Assembly (NCBI GenBank): GCA_002375495.1 | Contig: DFLU01000012.1 | Coordinates: forward strand, 374,068 to 438,067 | DNA: 64,000 bases | Reading direction: 5' to 3' | From: Flavobacteriaceae bacterium UBA3611 | Lineage (GTDB): Bacteria > Bacteroidota > Bacteroidia > Flavobacteriales > Flavobacteriaceae | Shown here: in pieces, positions 34,392 to 42,860 of the stretch | Layout of the letters: the number at the start of each line of letters is the position of its first letter | Position numbering within the stretch: position 1 is the first letter of the stretch | The notes under the pieces: model-generated | What the model was told of the DNA's origin: nothing | Seen by the model: the letters and a program-made list of their open reading frames with translations, nothing else | Database searches by the model: none | Translations under genes and position numbers: made by a program

Positions 34392-34499
34392 TTCAGTTTT
34401 TTTTAAGGATAGCTATATCCTAACGTGATGCTTCTCAAGATAGGCATTGCTATATAAATGCGTTGCACCTATTCGCAACGTAAGTTTTAAACTGAATTA
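34389..34499 (+). ncRNA. Candidate structured RNA element before the CzcA fusion
   Basis: The intergenic region is closed by an 11-bp perfect inverted repeat, TAATTCAGTTT (34389-34399) with AAACTGAATTA (34489-34499), that starts at the stop codon of the previous gene. Inside are three hairpins: AGGATA/TATCCT (34406-34421), GTGATGC/GCATTGC with two wobble pairs (34425-34450) and CGTTGC/GCAACG (34461-34480). The layout resembles a multi-branch cis-regulatory RNA ending 11 nt before the pump's ATG. A small mobile element with inverted ends is the alternative. Confidence 0.4.
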
Positions 34500-34510
34500 A
34501 TACATTTTCT

Positions 34511-37500
34511 ATGATTAACAAAATCATTTCATTTTCCATTAATAATAAATTTATTATTGGCTTATTTATAGTGACATTGGTTGGTACCGGCATTTGGTCT
34601 ATGGCCACTATAAACTTGGGTTCTGTACCCGACATAACAAACAATCAAGTACAGGTAATAACAGTAGCCCCAAACTTGGGGACCGAAGATATAGAGCAAT
34701 TTGTTACCTATCCCGTAGAATTGGCAATGGCCAATCTTCCTGACGTTATCGAACTGCGTTCAGTATCCCGTTTTGGGCTGTCCGTAGTTACAATTGTCTT
34801 TAAGGATGAGGCAGGCACTTATCTTCCCCGGCAATTGGTACAAGAGAAATTAACCGAAGTTGCTGGAGAAATCCCCGAAGGCTTCGGCACGCCATTTATG
34901 GCACCCATAACAACAGGTCTGGGCGAAATCTACCAATACACCTTAAAATTAAAAGAGGGCTACGAAGATAAATACGATGCTATGGAGCTTCGTACCATTC
35001 AGGATTGGATTGTAAAACGTCAAATGGCATTAGTACCTGGAGTCGTTGAGGTAAATGCTTTTGGTGGTTATGTAAAGCAGTATGAAGTTGCCATAAACCC
35101 TAATAAGCTGAAAAGTTTCGGTATTACAATGAATCAGGTCTTTGAAGCCCTTAAAGCAAACAATGCCAATACTGGTGGTGCTTATATTGAAAAAAACCAC
35201 CAAGCAAATTTCATTCGTGGAGAAGGTTTGGCACGAAGTATCGAGGATTTGGAAAACACAGTTGTGACGACTCAAAATGGAAGTCCTGTTTTAATCCGGG
35301 ATGTCGCCGAAAAAGTAGGCTTTGGTAATCAGGTGCGTTATGGTGCGTTTACCCAAGATGGACACGAAACTGTTGGTGGACAAATTTTAATGCTGAAAGG
35401 CGAAAGCCCAGGCAACGTAGTCGAAAATGTGGAGAAGCGCATTGTAGAAATACAAAAATCCCTACCCGAAGGCGTTTACATAGATACATTTTTAAGCCGA
35501 AGTGAATTGATAGGAAGAACCACAAGCACCGTTGAAAAAAACCTCATAGAAGGTTCCCTCATTGTGATTTTTGTTTTGGTCTTGCTTTTGGGAAGTTTCC
35601 GTGGCGGATTAATTACAGCTTCGGTTATTCCATTATCATTGCTCTTCGCATTTATTTTGATGAAACAATTCGGTGTATGGGCAAACTTAATGTCATTGGG
35701 TGCAATCGACTTTGGAATCATCGTAGATGGTGCAGTAATCATTGTAGAAGGAATGGTGTTTCACATTCATCAACGGATGAAAAAATCAACAAAGGTCATT
35801 GAGCAGGCTGAAATGGACGAAATTGCTTATGAATCTGCCAGTACGATGATGAATTCGGCGTTTTTCGGACAACTTATTATCCTTATTGTATTTACACCAA
35901 TTCTATTTTTGACGGGTGTAGAAGGAAAAATGTTCCGTCCAATGGCATTTACTTTTGGATTTGCCGTTTTAGGAGCAATTATCCTTTGTCTTACTTACGT
36001 CCCAATGATTTCTGCAATGTTCCTTAAACCTACTAAAAATCAGAATAGTTGGTTTGCAAAATTTGAAAACAAGATAGATAGGTTCAGTGATAAAATAATG
36101 GCGGGCCTAAATCGAGCTTACCTTCCTTTGCTCAATTTCGCACTGCGCTTTCGAGCTGGTGTCGTGATTGGCGCAGTTGCTCTATTACTAATTGCAGGGT
36201 TTATTTTCAGCAATATGGGTGGCGAATTCATACCTAAATTTGATGAGGGCGATATTGCGTTTCAGGCTTTGATAAAACCGGGGAGCAGTCTTACCGAATC
36301 CATTGAGGCTTCAAAAAAACTTCAAAATTTAATCAATGAATTTCCGGAAGTAAAAACGGTAGTTTCAAGGATTGGTGTTGCTGAAATACCAACAGACCCA
36401 ATGCCAATGGACATTGCCGATAGTTACATTATTCTTGAAAAAGATAAGAGCAAATGGACTTCTGCAGATAGTAAGGAAGAACTCATAGAAAAAATCCAAG
36501 AAAAAATTTCAGTAGTTCCCGGCGTAAATTTCGTGTTTACCCAACCCGTGGAACTTCGTTTTAATGAATTGCTTACAGGTGTCCGTGAGGACGTAGCAAT
36601 CAAACTGTACGGAGAAGATTTGGGCGTGTTGGCAGACAAGGTACAGGAAATCGCAGCAGTCATCAGAACGGTTCCTGGAGCTGCTGACCTTAATGTCGAG
36701 GCTACAAGTGGTTTGCCACAAATGACAGTGGTGTATAACCGCGCAAAAATGGCACAATACGGTGTAACCGTTGACAAGCTGAACGATTATGTGAGTGCGT
36801 CATTTGCTGGAGAACAGGCAAGTGTCATTTTTGAGGGCGAAAAACGGTTCGATGTGGTCATTCGTTTGGCAAAGGAATTTAGACAGGACATCAACAGCCT
36901 TAAAAATCTTTATATCGATTTGCCAAACGGAGCGCAAGTGCCTTTAAAGGAAGTGGCAGATATCAGCTATAAGCCCGGGCCAATGCAGATTTCAAGGGAC
37001 AATACCTCTCGTCGTATTTCGGTAGGGGTCAATGTTCGTGGGCGCGATGTAAAATCGATGGTCGAGGAAATTCAGCAAAAATTGGAAACGGACGTGAAAT
37101 TGCCACCTGGTTATTTTGTAACCTATGGAGGTTCGTTCGAAAACCTTCAACGAGCTTCAGACCGATTAATGATTGTAGTGCCTATTGCACTTTTCCTAAT
37201 ATTCATATTGCTCTATTTTGCCTTGAGTTCGTTCTCGCAGTCCTTAATGATTTATATGGCAGTGCCATTGGCGGCCATTGGTGGCGTGTTTGCACTTTGG
37301 ATAAGGGGAATGCCATTTAGTATTTCTGCGGGAGTAGGTTTTATTGTGCTCTTTGGAGTTGCGGTTTTAAACGGATTGGTACTGATAAACAAATTCAATG
37401 AACTAAAAGAAAGTGGAATGACAGACTTAAAAAAACGAATATACGAGGCAACCCACGAGCGTTTACGCCCAATTTTACTGACGGCTACCGCAGCCATTAT

Positions 37501-38914
37501 GGGCTTTATACCAATGGCGGTTTCTACCTCTGGTGGTGCGGAAGTACAACGTCCTTTGGCGACAGTAGTAATCGGTGGACTTATAACGGCTACCTTCTTG
37601 ACACTGGTCATTGTTCCTGTCCTGTATTATTGGCTGGAATCACGAAAAGAAAAGAAAAATAATGGTGGTGACGCAAGTTACGTCAAGAAAAGTGCAACCG
37701 TGGTTGTGGTATTATTGAGTTTAGGAGGTTTCTTATCCCCAACTTCCGCAAGTGCACAGGACGGCCAGATGAGCCAAGTGCTCACTTTGCAAGAAGCCAT
37801 CGCTCTGGCCAAGGAAAATTATCCTTCCCTTAAAGAGAGCCAAGCCTTTATTGAACGTGAACAGGCGATGAAGGGTACCAGCTTCGATTTGGGAAATACA
37901 CAGGTATTTACAGGAAAGGAAGAGTTTGGCAATGACCTTCCCGGTGTACAAACTACCATAGGTGTACAGCAAGGAAATATTGATTTACTTTCAGGTTTTT
38001 CAAAATCCAAGTTCTATAAGGCACGTGTTAAACTGGGCGAAACGTTCTACGCTGTCAACGAGCAGCAATTGATTCGCAATGTGATGCAGGCTTATGACCG
38101 CATCAATTACAACAAGGCGCAATTGCGTTTTGCGGAACAGTTGGACAGTGTTTATGCTAACTTTAGGACCGCTGCAGAATTGCGTTACGATACAGGAGAA
38201 ACGGGCAAATTGGAATTTATTGCTGCCTCTTCCGAATATCAGCAGATTCAGGTTTTACGACAGCAAGCCTATGATGACATTGAAATTGCAAAAAGGGCAT
38301 TGAAGCAGTATTTGGGCATTGACCAAGAAATAGAAACGGTTGGTCAGCTCTATGAACCGATGGATTTTTTGGCCAATTTGGATTCGGCTTCCGCAGCCAA
38401 TAATCCTTTGCTTCAATATGCTATGCAAAATGCGGAAGTAAGCAAAGCCAATATCGGTGTAGAAAAAGCACAGTTCCTACCCAAGTTCAACTTCACCTAC
38501 GGCAGGCAGATTGTGGATGATGTGTCGGGTTTCAACACCTATCAGGCTGGTATTAGCATACCGCTTTGGTTCTTTCCGCAGAAATCAAGGGTAAAGGCCG
38601 CTAAAGCAGATGCATTGGTCGCCGAGAATCAATATCTCGAACAAAAGGCAATGACCGAAAGTAGAGTGTCACAGCTCATAAAATCGCTGGAAAAGACCCA
38701 AAAAACACTTAACTATTATCAGGAAGGTGCATTGCTTTTGGCCGAGGAACAAATTACTACGGCGGAACTGGCTTCTAAGGAAGGTGAAATTGATTATGTG
38801 AACTATATCACGATACTCAACAGCGCCATCAGGATAAAACAAAATCATATACAGTTTATAAATCAATATAACCAGCAGTTCATTGAGTTGCAATACCAAC
38901 TGGGTAACCTATAA
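34511..38914 (+). CDS. CzcA-type RND heavy-metal pump fused to a TolC-like channel
   Basis: The 1467-aa protein has an RND pump (residues ~1-1045) and an outer-membrane factor (~1085-1467). The pump's fourth helix carries AIDFGIIVDGAVIIVE (~395-412), the signature of CzcA-type divalent-cation exporters, with the two Asp and one Glu of the proton relay. After the last pump helices comes a charged linker, then VVVVLLSLGGFLSPTSASAQDG, which looks like a signal peptide with an Ala-Gln cleavage site, and then a TolC domain with LTLQEAIALAKENYPSL and two helical repeats. Such fusions are frequent in Bacteroidetes. It starts 120 nt after the His-rich gene and is followed by its adaptor at 18 nt. Confidence 0.9.
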   Translation: MINKIISFSINNKFIIGLFIVTLVGTGIWSMATINLGSVPDITNNQVQVITVAPNLGTEDIEQFVTYPVELAMANLPDVIELRSVSRFGLSVVTIVFKDEAGTYLPRQLVQEKLTEVAGEIPEGFGTPFMAPITTGLGEIYQYTLKLKEGYEDKYDAMELRTIQDWIVKRQMALVPGVVEVNAFGGYVKQYEVAINPNKLKSFGITMNQVFEALKANNANTGGAYIEKNHQANFIRGEGLARSIEDLENTVVTTQNGSPVLIRDVAEKVGFGNQVRYGAFTQDGHETVGGQILMLKGESPGNVVENVEKRIVEIQKSLPEGVYIDTFLSRSELIGRTTSTVEKNLIEGSLIVIFVLVLLLGSFRGGLITASVIPLSLLFAFILMKQFGVWANLMSLGAIDFGIIVDGAVIIVEGMVFHIHQRMKKSTKVIEQAEMDEIAYESASTMMNSAFFGQLIILIVFTPILFLTGVEGKMFRPMAFTFGFAVLGAIILCLTYVPMISAMFLKPTKNQNSWFAKFENKIDRFSDKIMAGLNRAYLPLLNFALRFRAGVVIGAVALLLIAGFIFSNMGGEFIPKFDEGDIAFQALIKPGSSLTESIEASKKLQNLINEFPEVKTVVSRIGVAEIPTDPMPMDIADSYIILEKDKSKWTSADSKEELIEKIQEKISVVPGVNFVFTQPVELRFNELLTGVREDVAIKLYGEDLGVLADKVQEIAAVIRTVPGAADLNVEATSGLPQMTVVYNRAKMAQYGVTVDKLNDYVSASFAGEQASVIFEGEKRFDVVIRLAKEFRQDINSLKNLYIDLPNGAQVPLKEVADISYKPGPMQISRDNTSRRISVGVNVRGRDVKSMVEEIQQKLETDVKLPPGYFVTYGGSFENLQRASDRLMIVVPIALFLIFILLYFALSSFSQSLMIYMAVPLAAIGGVFALWIRGMPFSISAGVGFIVLFGVAVLNGLVLINKFNELKESGMTDLKKRIYEATHERLRPILLTATAAIMGFIPMAVSTSGGAEVQRPLATVVIGGLITATFLTLVIVPVLYYWLESRKEKKNNGGDASYVKKSATVVVVLLSLGGFLSPTSASAQDGQMSQVLTLQEAIALAKENYPSLKESQAFIEREQAMKGTSFDLGNTQVFTGKEEFGNDLPGVQTTIGVQQGNIDLLSGFSKSKFYKARVKLGETFYAVNEQQLIRNVMQAYDRINYNKAQLRFAEQLDSVYANFRTAAELRYDTGETGKLEFIAASSEYQQIQVLRQQAYDDIEIAKRALKQYLGIDQEIETVGQLYEPMDFLANLDSASAANNPLLQYAMQNAEVSKANIGVEKAQFLPKFNFTYGRQIVDDVSGFNTYQAGISIPLWFFPQKSRVKAAKADALVAENQYLEQKAMTESRVSQLIKSLEKTQKTLNYYQEGALLLAEEQITTAELASKEGEIDYVNYITILNSAIRIKQNHIQFINQYNQQFIELQYQLGNL

Positions 38915-38932
38915 TCTAAAAAAGAATAAGAA

Positions 38933-40201
38933 ATGAAAAATATAGCAATAGTAAGTGTAGCATTAATGACCTTCTTTATGGTTGGTTGCAACGACAAGCC
39001 CGATTCAGAATTGGGACATAACGAAGAAAACACAACTACCGAAAAAATGGAAGGTGAAGGAGATGCACACGGTGAACATAATGAAGAAGAAGAAGAAGAA
39101 GAAGACGGTCATAATGAAGAAGAAGGCGAGGAAGGTGTGGTAATGCTTACCAACGACCAAATCGAAACCGTTGGTCTTGAGACCAAATTGTTGGAAAAAC
39201 GTAATCTCGGTAACAATATCAAGGTTACAGGAAGACTCGAACTTTTCCCTCAAGACAAGGCCAATATTAGTCCATTTATGGGTGGTAATGTTAGGTCCAT
39301 CAAGGTTATAGAAGGAGATAAAGTGCGCAAGGGTGAAGTGCTTGCATATCTTGAACATCCGGATATTATAAGTATGCAGCAGGAATATCAGGAAAAAAAC
39401 GACGAACTCGTATTCCTAAAGCAGGATTTTGAGCGAAAAAAAATATTGTTCGACAAAGGTGTTTCCTCAGGCAAGGAATTCCAGATGGCACAATCAAAAT
39501 TTCGTTCCACGACCTCAAGTGTAAACGGTTTAAGGTCAAAACTACGTTTATTGGGAATTAACGCATCCAAGGTAGAGCAAGGAGAAATCTACTCTGCAAT
39601 ACCTATAACTACGCCAATATCGGGCTATGTAGACGAGGTAATGGTAAGTCTTGGGGACTATGTGGCACCACAGTCCAAGATGTTCGCCGTGAGCGATAAT
39701 TCTAAAATTCATTTAGACTTAAAAGTGTACGAAAAGGATATTCCAAAGGTAAAGGAAGGACAGAAAATAATCTTTACGGTAGCTTCTAAACCCAATGAAT
39801 TGTTGACCGCAGAAGTACATTCCATCGGTAAAACTTTTGAGGAAGACCCTAAGGCCCTGCACGTGCACGCCGATATAGATAATAAAAATGGCGAATTACT
39901 TCCCGGTATGTATGTTGAAGGCAGGATTGCGGAAGGACAAAAATCAGGATATGCCGTTCCAGAGGAAGCCATTGTCAAGGAAGGCGAACAATCCTATATT
40001 TTCATTGTGGATGAGGATGAGGAAACCGAAGAAAACACGGTGAAATTCAGAAGAATCCCCGTAAGTACAGGTGTCAATGACCTTGGCTTTGTGGAAATCA
40101 ATATTCCTTCAGAAATGGCAAAAAATATTATGGTTGTCACAGTTGGAGCCTACACCCTTTCTTCGGAAATGGTCAAGGGCGAACTGGAACACGGACATTA
40201 A
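38933..40201 (+). CDS. CzcB/CusB-type periplasmic adaptor, lipoprotein
   Basis: The protein (422 aa) links the pump to the outer-membrane channel. A lipoprotein signal ends at Cys19 (MVGC). Residues ~25-68 form an acidic His/Glu tract, likely to bind metal ions. Then come the barrel-sandwich/lipoyl halves (GNVRSIKVIEGDKVRKGEVLAYLEHP and ITTPISGYVDEVMVSLGDYV), a coiled-coil hairpin between them and the beta-barrel domain (LDLKVYEKDIPKVKEGQKI). It ends in LEHGH. It lies 18 nt after the CzcA fusion. A small AATCAAA/TTTGATT hairpin (40211-40227) follows the stop. Confidence 0.9.
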   Translation: MKNIAIVSVALMTFFMVGCNDKPDSELGHNEENTTTEKMEGEGDAHGEHNEEEEEEEDGHNEEEGEEGVVMLTNDQIETVGLETKLLEKRNLGNNIKVTGRLELFPQDKANISPFMGGNVRSIKVIEGDKVRKGEVLAYLEHPDIISMQQEYQEKNDELVFLKQDFERKKILFDKGVSSGKEFQMAQSKFRSTTSSVNGLRSKLRLLGINASKVEQGEIYSAIPITTPISGYVDEVMVSLGDYVAPQSKMFAVSDNSKIHLDLKVYEKDIPKVKEGQKIIFTVASKPNELLTAEVHSIGKTFEEDPKALHVHADIDNKNGELLPGMYVEGRIAEGQKSGYAVPEEAIVKEGEQSYIFIVDEDEETEENTVKFRRIPVSTGVNDLGFVEINIPSEMAKNIMVVTVGAYTLSSEMVKGELEHGH

Positions 40202-40306
40202 TTCAATAATAATCAAAGGTTTTGATTCCGGGTTTGTTTATCGTCTTAATTAGTTAGTTAAAATTAAAGAACAGGCTCGGTTCAAAATCGATAAAAATAA
40301 ATAATT

Positions 40307-40645
40307 ATGAAAGAAATAAAGGCATTTGTAAAACCGAACAGGATACAAAGAATTATAGAAGCTCTGACTGATAACGGATTTAAAAGTATGACCCTGTCAC
40401 AAGCAGAAGGAACTGGAGCTTTCAAGGCAAAAGGAGCTAAACCTTCACTCGATTTTCACGTAACAAACAGCCCTGTGGTAAAATTGGAACTCGTTTGCCA
40501 GAACGAGGAAGCACAATCTGCAATAGACATCATTCTCAAAAATGGCAAAACCCCAGATCCTGGTGATGGCATCATTTATTTGTCTGAGATTGAAGATGCT
40601 TTTCAGATAAAAACAGAGGAATCCTTAAAACAATTCAAAATTTAA
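40307..40645 (+). CDS. PII-like protein of the metal-efflux-linked group
   Basis: A 112-aa member of the PII superfamily: MKEIKAFVKPNRIQRIIEALTDNGF at the start and GDGIIYLSEIEDAFQIKTEE at the end match the two halves of GlnB/GlnK. The T-loop is short and lacks the uridylylated Tyr found in GlnB; the ATP-site B-loop has an insertion (NGKTPDPGDG versus TGRIGDG). A PII 'new group' linked to CusABC-type efflux genes has been described, and this gene fits it by position between a Czc pump set and a cation transporter. It is unlikely to control nitrogen. Ligand and partner are unknown. Confidence 0.75.
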   Translation: MKEIKAFVKPNRIQRIIEALTDNGFKSMTLSQAEGTGAFKAKGAKPSLDFHVTNSPVVKLELVCQNEEAQSAIDIILKNGKTPDPGDGIIYLSEIEDAFQIKTEESLKQFKI

Positions 40646-40729
40646 TTGTTTCGTAATTAATGCGTTGAAGAAAAATAATTAGGCTTAAATAGATAGCAAA
40701 AAGATACAAAATAATAGAGCCATAAAAAT

Positions 40730-41362
40730 ATGGAAACAACAAGAAAAAACAATTTAAAACAGGCCAGAACACTTCAAATTTGGAACGTCATTTATGACGT
40801 TATAGAGGTGGTCGTCTCGCTTATTGCTGGAATAACAGCAAATAGTTCCGCACTCGTAGGTTGGGCACTGGATAGCACGATAGAAGTGATAAGTGCTGCA
40901 ACACTTGGATGGCGACTGCACGGCGAGCTCAAAGGCATCGATGAAGAAAAGGTAAAACGAAGACAAAAAATTACCTTGAACGTGATTGCAGTTTCATTTA
41001 CGCTCATCTGTATTTTCATTTCCTATGATTCCATTACCAAGCTCATCAATAAAGAAACCGCAAGCTGGAGCACGTTGGGACTGGTCATATTATTGGTCTC
41101 GCTCGTTGTCAATCCTATCTTGATATATTTTAAAAGAAAATATGGGAAAAAACTGGAAAGTCCAGCTCTACTGGCTGATGCAAAAGACACCTTTATTTGT
41201 CTTTACCAGACAGTGGTCGTATTGACAGGATTGCTATTGGTCAACTGGTTGGAGTGGTGGTGGGCAGATCCTGTAGCGGCCTTGCTCATCGTTCCATACG
41301 CTGCAAAAGAAGGTTGGGAAGCATTTAACAAAGCAAAAAATATCAACTACAATATCACATAA
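40730..41362 (+). CDS. Cation diffusion facilitator-like membrane protein, minimal form
   Basis: A 210-aa protein made of the membrane part of a CDF transporter only, with about five to six helices and no C-terminal cytoplasmic dimer domain. Helix 2 has GWALDSTIEVISA, where Asp and Glu take the places of the usual metal-binding Asp pair; helix 5 has ADAKDTFICLYQT. The weak match to the metal site means the ion, or even transport, is uncertain. It lies 2 nt before a Fur-family gene, so the pair is co-transcribed. Confidence 0.7.
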   Translation: METTRKNNLKQARTLQIWNVIYDVIEVVVSLIAGITANSSALVGWALDSTIEVISAATLGWRLHGELKGIDEEKVKRRQKITLNVIAVSFTLICIFISYDSITKLINKETASWSTLGLVILLVSLVVNPILIYFKRKYGKKLESPALLADAKDTFICLYQTVVVLTGLLLVNWLEWWWADPVAALLIVPYAAKEGWEAFNKAKNINYNIT

Positions 41363-41364
41363 AT

Positions 41365-41787
41365 ATGCAAGAAGTTGAAAAATTTTTAGAAAGCAAAGGC
41401 ATCCGCCCTACGGCAATGCGCCTGATGACCTATAAGCGGTTGGCGCAACTAAAAGTGGCCATTAGCCTGGGCGAGCTCGAAAAAGATTTTGAACGCTCAG
41501 AACGGAGCACACTTTACCGTACTATGAAAACATTTGAGGAAAAAGGAATCGTGCACCAAATTGAGGATGGCACCGGCATTGTTAAATATGCCCTGTGCGA
41601 GGAAAATTGTGAATGTGAGGTCGGCAACGACCTTCACTTACACTTTCATTGCAATAGTTGCGGTGAAACGGTGTGCCTGACCGAGCATAAAATTCCGACA
41701 ATAAACCTGCCCGAAGGCTATGTGGCAGAAGATATCAACCTTGTGGCAAAGGGAGTCTGTGAGAAGTGCAGCAATGACTTGGATTAA
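41365..41787 (+). CDS. Fur-family metal regulator (copy 1)
   Basis: A 140-aa Fur-type repressor. The winged helix contains GIRPTAMRLMTYKRL, RSTLYRTMKTFEEKGIVHQIEDG; the C-terminal half has CNSC and CEKC, a Cys4 zinc site, and HLHFHCNSCG, the His-rich sensing strand. It has an insertion CEENCECEVGNDLH between domains. A paralogue is at 46660-47094. The second halves of the two proteins match closely, which suggests a duplication inside the island; the metal sensed (Zn, Co, Mn) is not evident. Confidence 0.85.
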   Translation: MQEVEKFLESKGIRPTAMRLMTYKRLAQLKVAISLGELEKDFERSERSTLYRTMKTFEEKGIVHQIEDGTGIVKYALCEENCECEVGNDLHLHFHCNSCGETVCLTEHKIPTINLPEGYVAEDINLVAKGVCEKCSNDLD

Positions 41788-41813
41788 ATATTTTGATTTA
41801 AAAAATTGGAACA

Positions 41814-42173
41814 ATGATGACGATTTATAAAAATGAATGTAAGGTATATATGGTAGCTCAAAATAGATTAGATGCTACAGATTATGAAAATATGAAATCA
41901 CAATTAAAAGACCATATACAAGAACATAATAAAGTGTACTGGTATATCGAGATGGAAAATTTTGAGGGTTGGTCCTCAAGTGCATATTGGAAAGGTATTG
42001 AACTCAAACTTCCAAAGGAGGAAAGATTAAAACGAGTCGCATTGGTAGGAAACTTAGAATGGCAAGAACAATTTACGGAAGTTTTGATACCATTTACAAG
42101 GGCACATATTAAATTCTTTGGTCCAGATGAAAAAAAATTGGCCAAAGAATGGATAGAGAAAGAAATTAATTAA
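41814..42173 (+). CDS. SpoIIAA-like (STAS/SEC14-fold) protein, copy 1
   Basis: A 119-aa soluble protein of the SpoIIAA-like family. Landmarks are YWYIEMENFEGWSSSAYWKGIE, RVALVGNLEWQEQFTEVLIPFTRAHIKFF and the ending AKEWIEKE. The fold is that of a STAS anti-anti-sigma domain, but no partner kinase is in the window and the usual phosphorylated Ser region is not obvious. A second member lies at 43689-44048; the two flank the DoxX and AlbA_2 genes. Start: ATGATG, so one codon either way. Confidence 0.72.
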   Translation: MMTIYKNECKVYMVAQNRLDATDYENMKSQLKDHIQEHNKVYWYIEMENFEGWSSSAYWKGIELKLPKEERLKRVALVGNLEWQEQFTEVLIPFTRAHIKFFGPDEKKLAKEWIEKEIN

Positions 42174-42228
42174 AACAGCTAAATTAATTAAAACGAAAGA
42201 ACTATTATTTACTATTAAAATCTGGGGA

Positions 42229-42423
42229 ATGCAATTTACACTGGAAGCAGTGGATAATCCTCAGCCCAAATCCCCAAATGTAATAGTGCTCAATGGAAAT
42301 CCTGAAGGACGTTTTGCAAGGGGTAAAATAAGTGAGGAGGATTTTAAAAAATGTAAAAATTGTTACGAGAAAAAAAATTGCGTTGCATTTAACCAAACGC
42401 TAAGAAAATTAGAAATAAAAAAT
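42229..42423 (+). other. SHOCT-like segment in frame with the DoxX gene
   Basis: These 65 codons run without a stop into the DoxX gene. They encode a soluble segment in which GRFARGKISEEDFKK resembles a SHOCT motif (short C-terminal helical domain), followed by three cysteines in CKNCYEKKNC. Either translation begins at 42229 and the DoxX protein carries a cysteine-bearing cytoplasmic head, or this is the remnant of a lost small gene and DoxX starts at 42424. Confidence 0.4.
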
Positions 42424-42858
42424 ATGAATACCAAGTTTATTAAAGTCTTTTTGCGATTAGCAATTTCAATCGGTTTTTTATCGGCGGTCGCCGATAGATT
42501 TGGAATTTGGAGCAAAGAAGTTTCTGTTTGGGGAAATTGGGACAGTTTCTTGAGTTATACCCAAATGATCAATCCTTGGATTCCGAATTCATTAATACCA
42601 ACAATCGGACTTTTGGTAACCATAGCCGAAATTGTTTTTGCGATTTTCTTGATAATAGGGTTTAAAACGGAACTGTTTGCAAAATTAAGCGGGTTTCTAC
42701 TGTTACTATTTGCTGTTTCAATGACTTTTTCAACTGGAGTAAAAGGAGCGCTTGACTTTTCTGTTTTTAGTGCTTCTGCCGGAGCTTTTGCTTTGAGTCT
42801 TATGAAAGAAAAATATTTGGAATTGGACAATCTGATTTCTAAACCTATAAATAGCTGA
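42424..42858 (+). CDS. DoxX-like membrane protein
   Basis: A 144-aa protein with four membrane helices: KVFLRLAISIGFLSAVADRFG first, then a loop with WGNWDSFLSYT, then LLVTIAEIVFAIFLIIGFKTE and two more, typical of DoxX/DoxD-type families. Function unknown; in other organisms relatives take part in redox or thiol stress handling. The ATG at 42424 gives a normal DoxX start; the frame extends to 42229 (listed separately). The stop lies 2 nt before the AlbA_2 gene. Confidence 0.7.
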   Translation: MNTKFIKVFLRLAISIGFLSAVADRFGIWSKEVSVWGNWDSFLSYTQMINPWIPNSLIPTIGLLVTIAEIVFAIFLIIGFKTELFAKLSGFLLLLFAVSMTFSTGVKGALDFSVFSASAGAFALSLMKEKYLELDNLISKPINS

Positions 42859-42860
42859 AA

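Noticed and set aside
40211..40227. AATCAAA-GGT-TTTGATT hairpin after the Czc adaptor, considered as a terminator
   Set aside because: AT-rich stem without a proper T-run; downstream genes look co-transcribed, so at most an attenuator or operator.
40307..40645. PII-like protein as a nitrogen regulator (GlnB/GlnK)
   Set aside because: Shortened T-loop without the modified Tyr, no amtB or glnA nearby and metal-efflux context.
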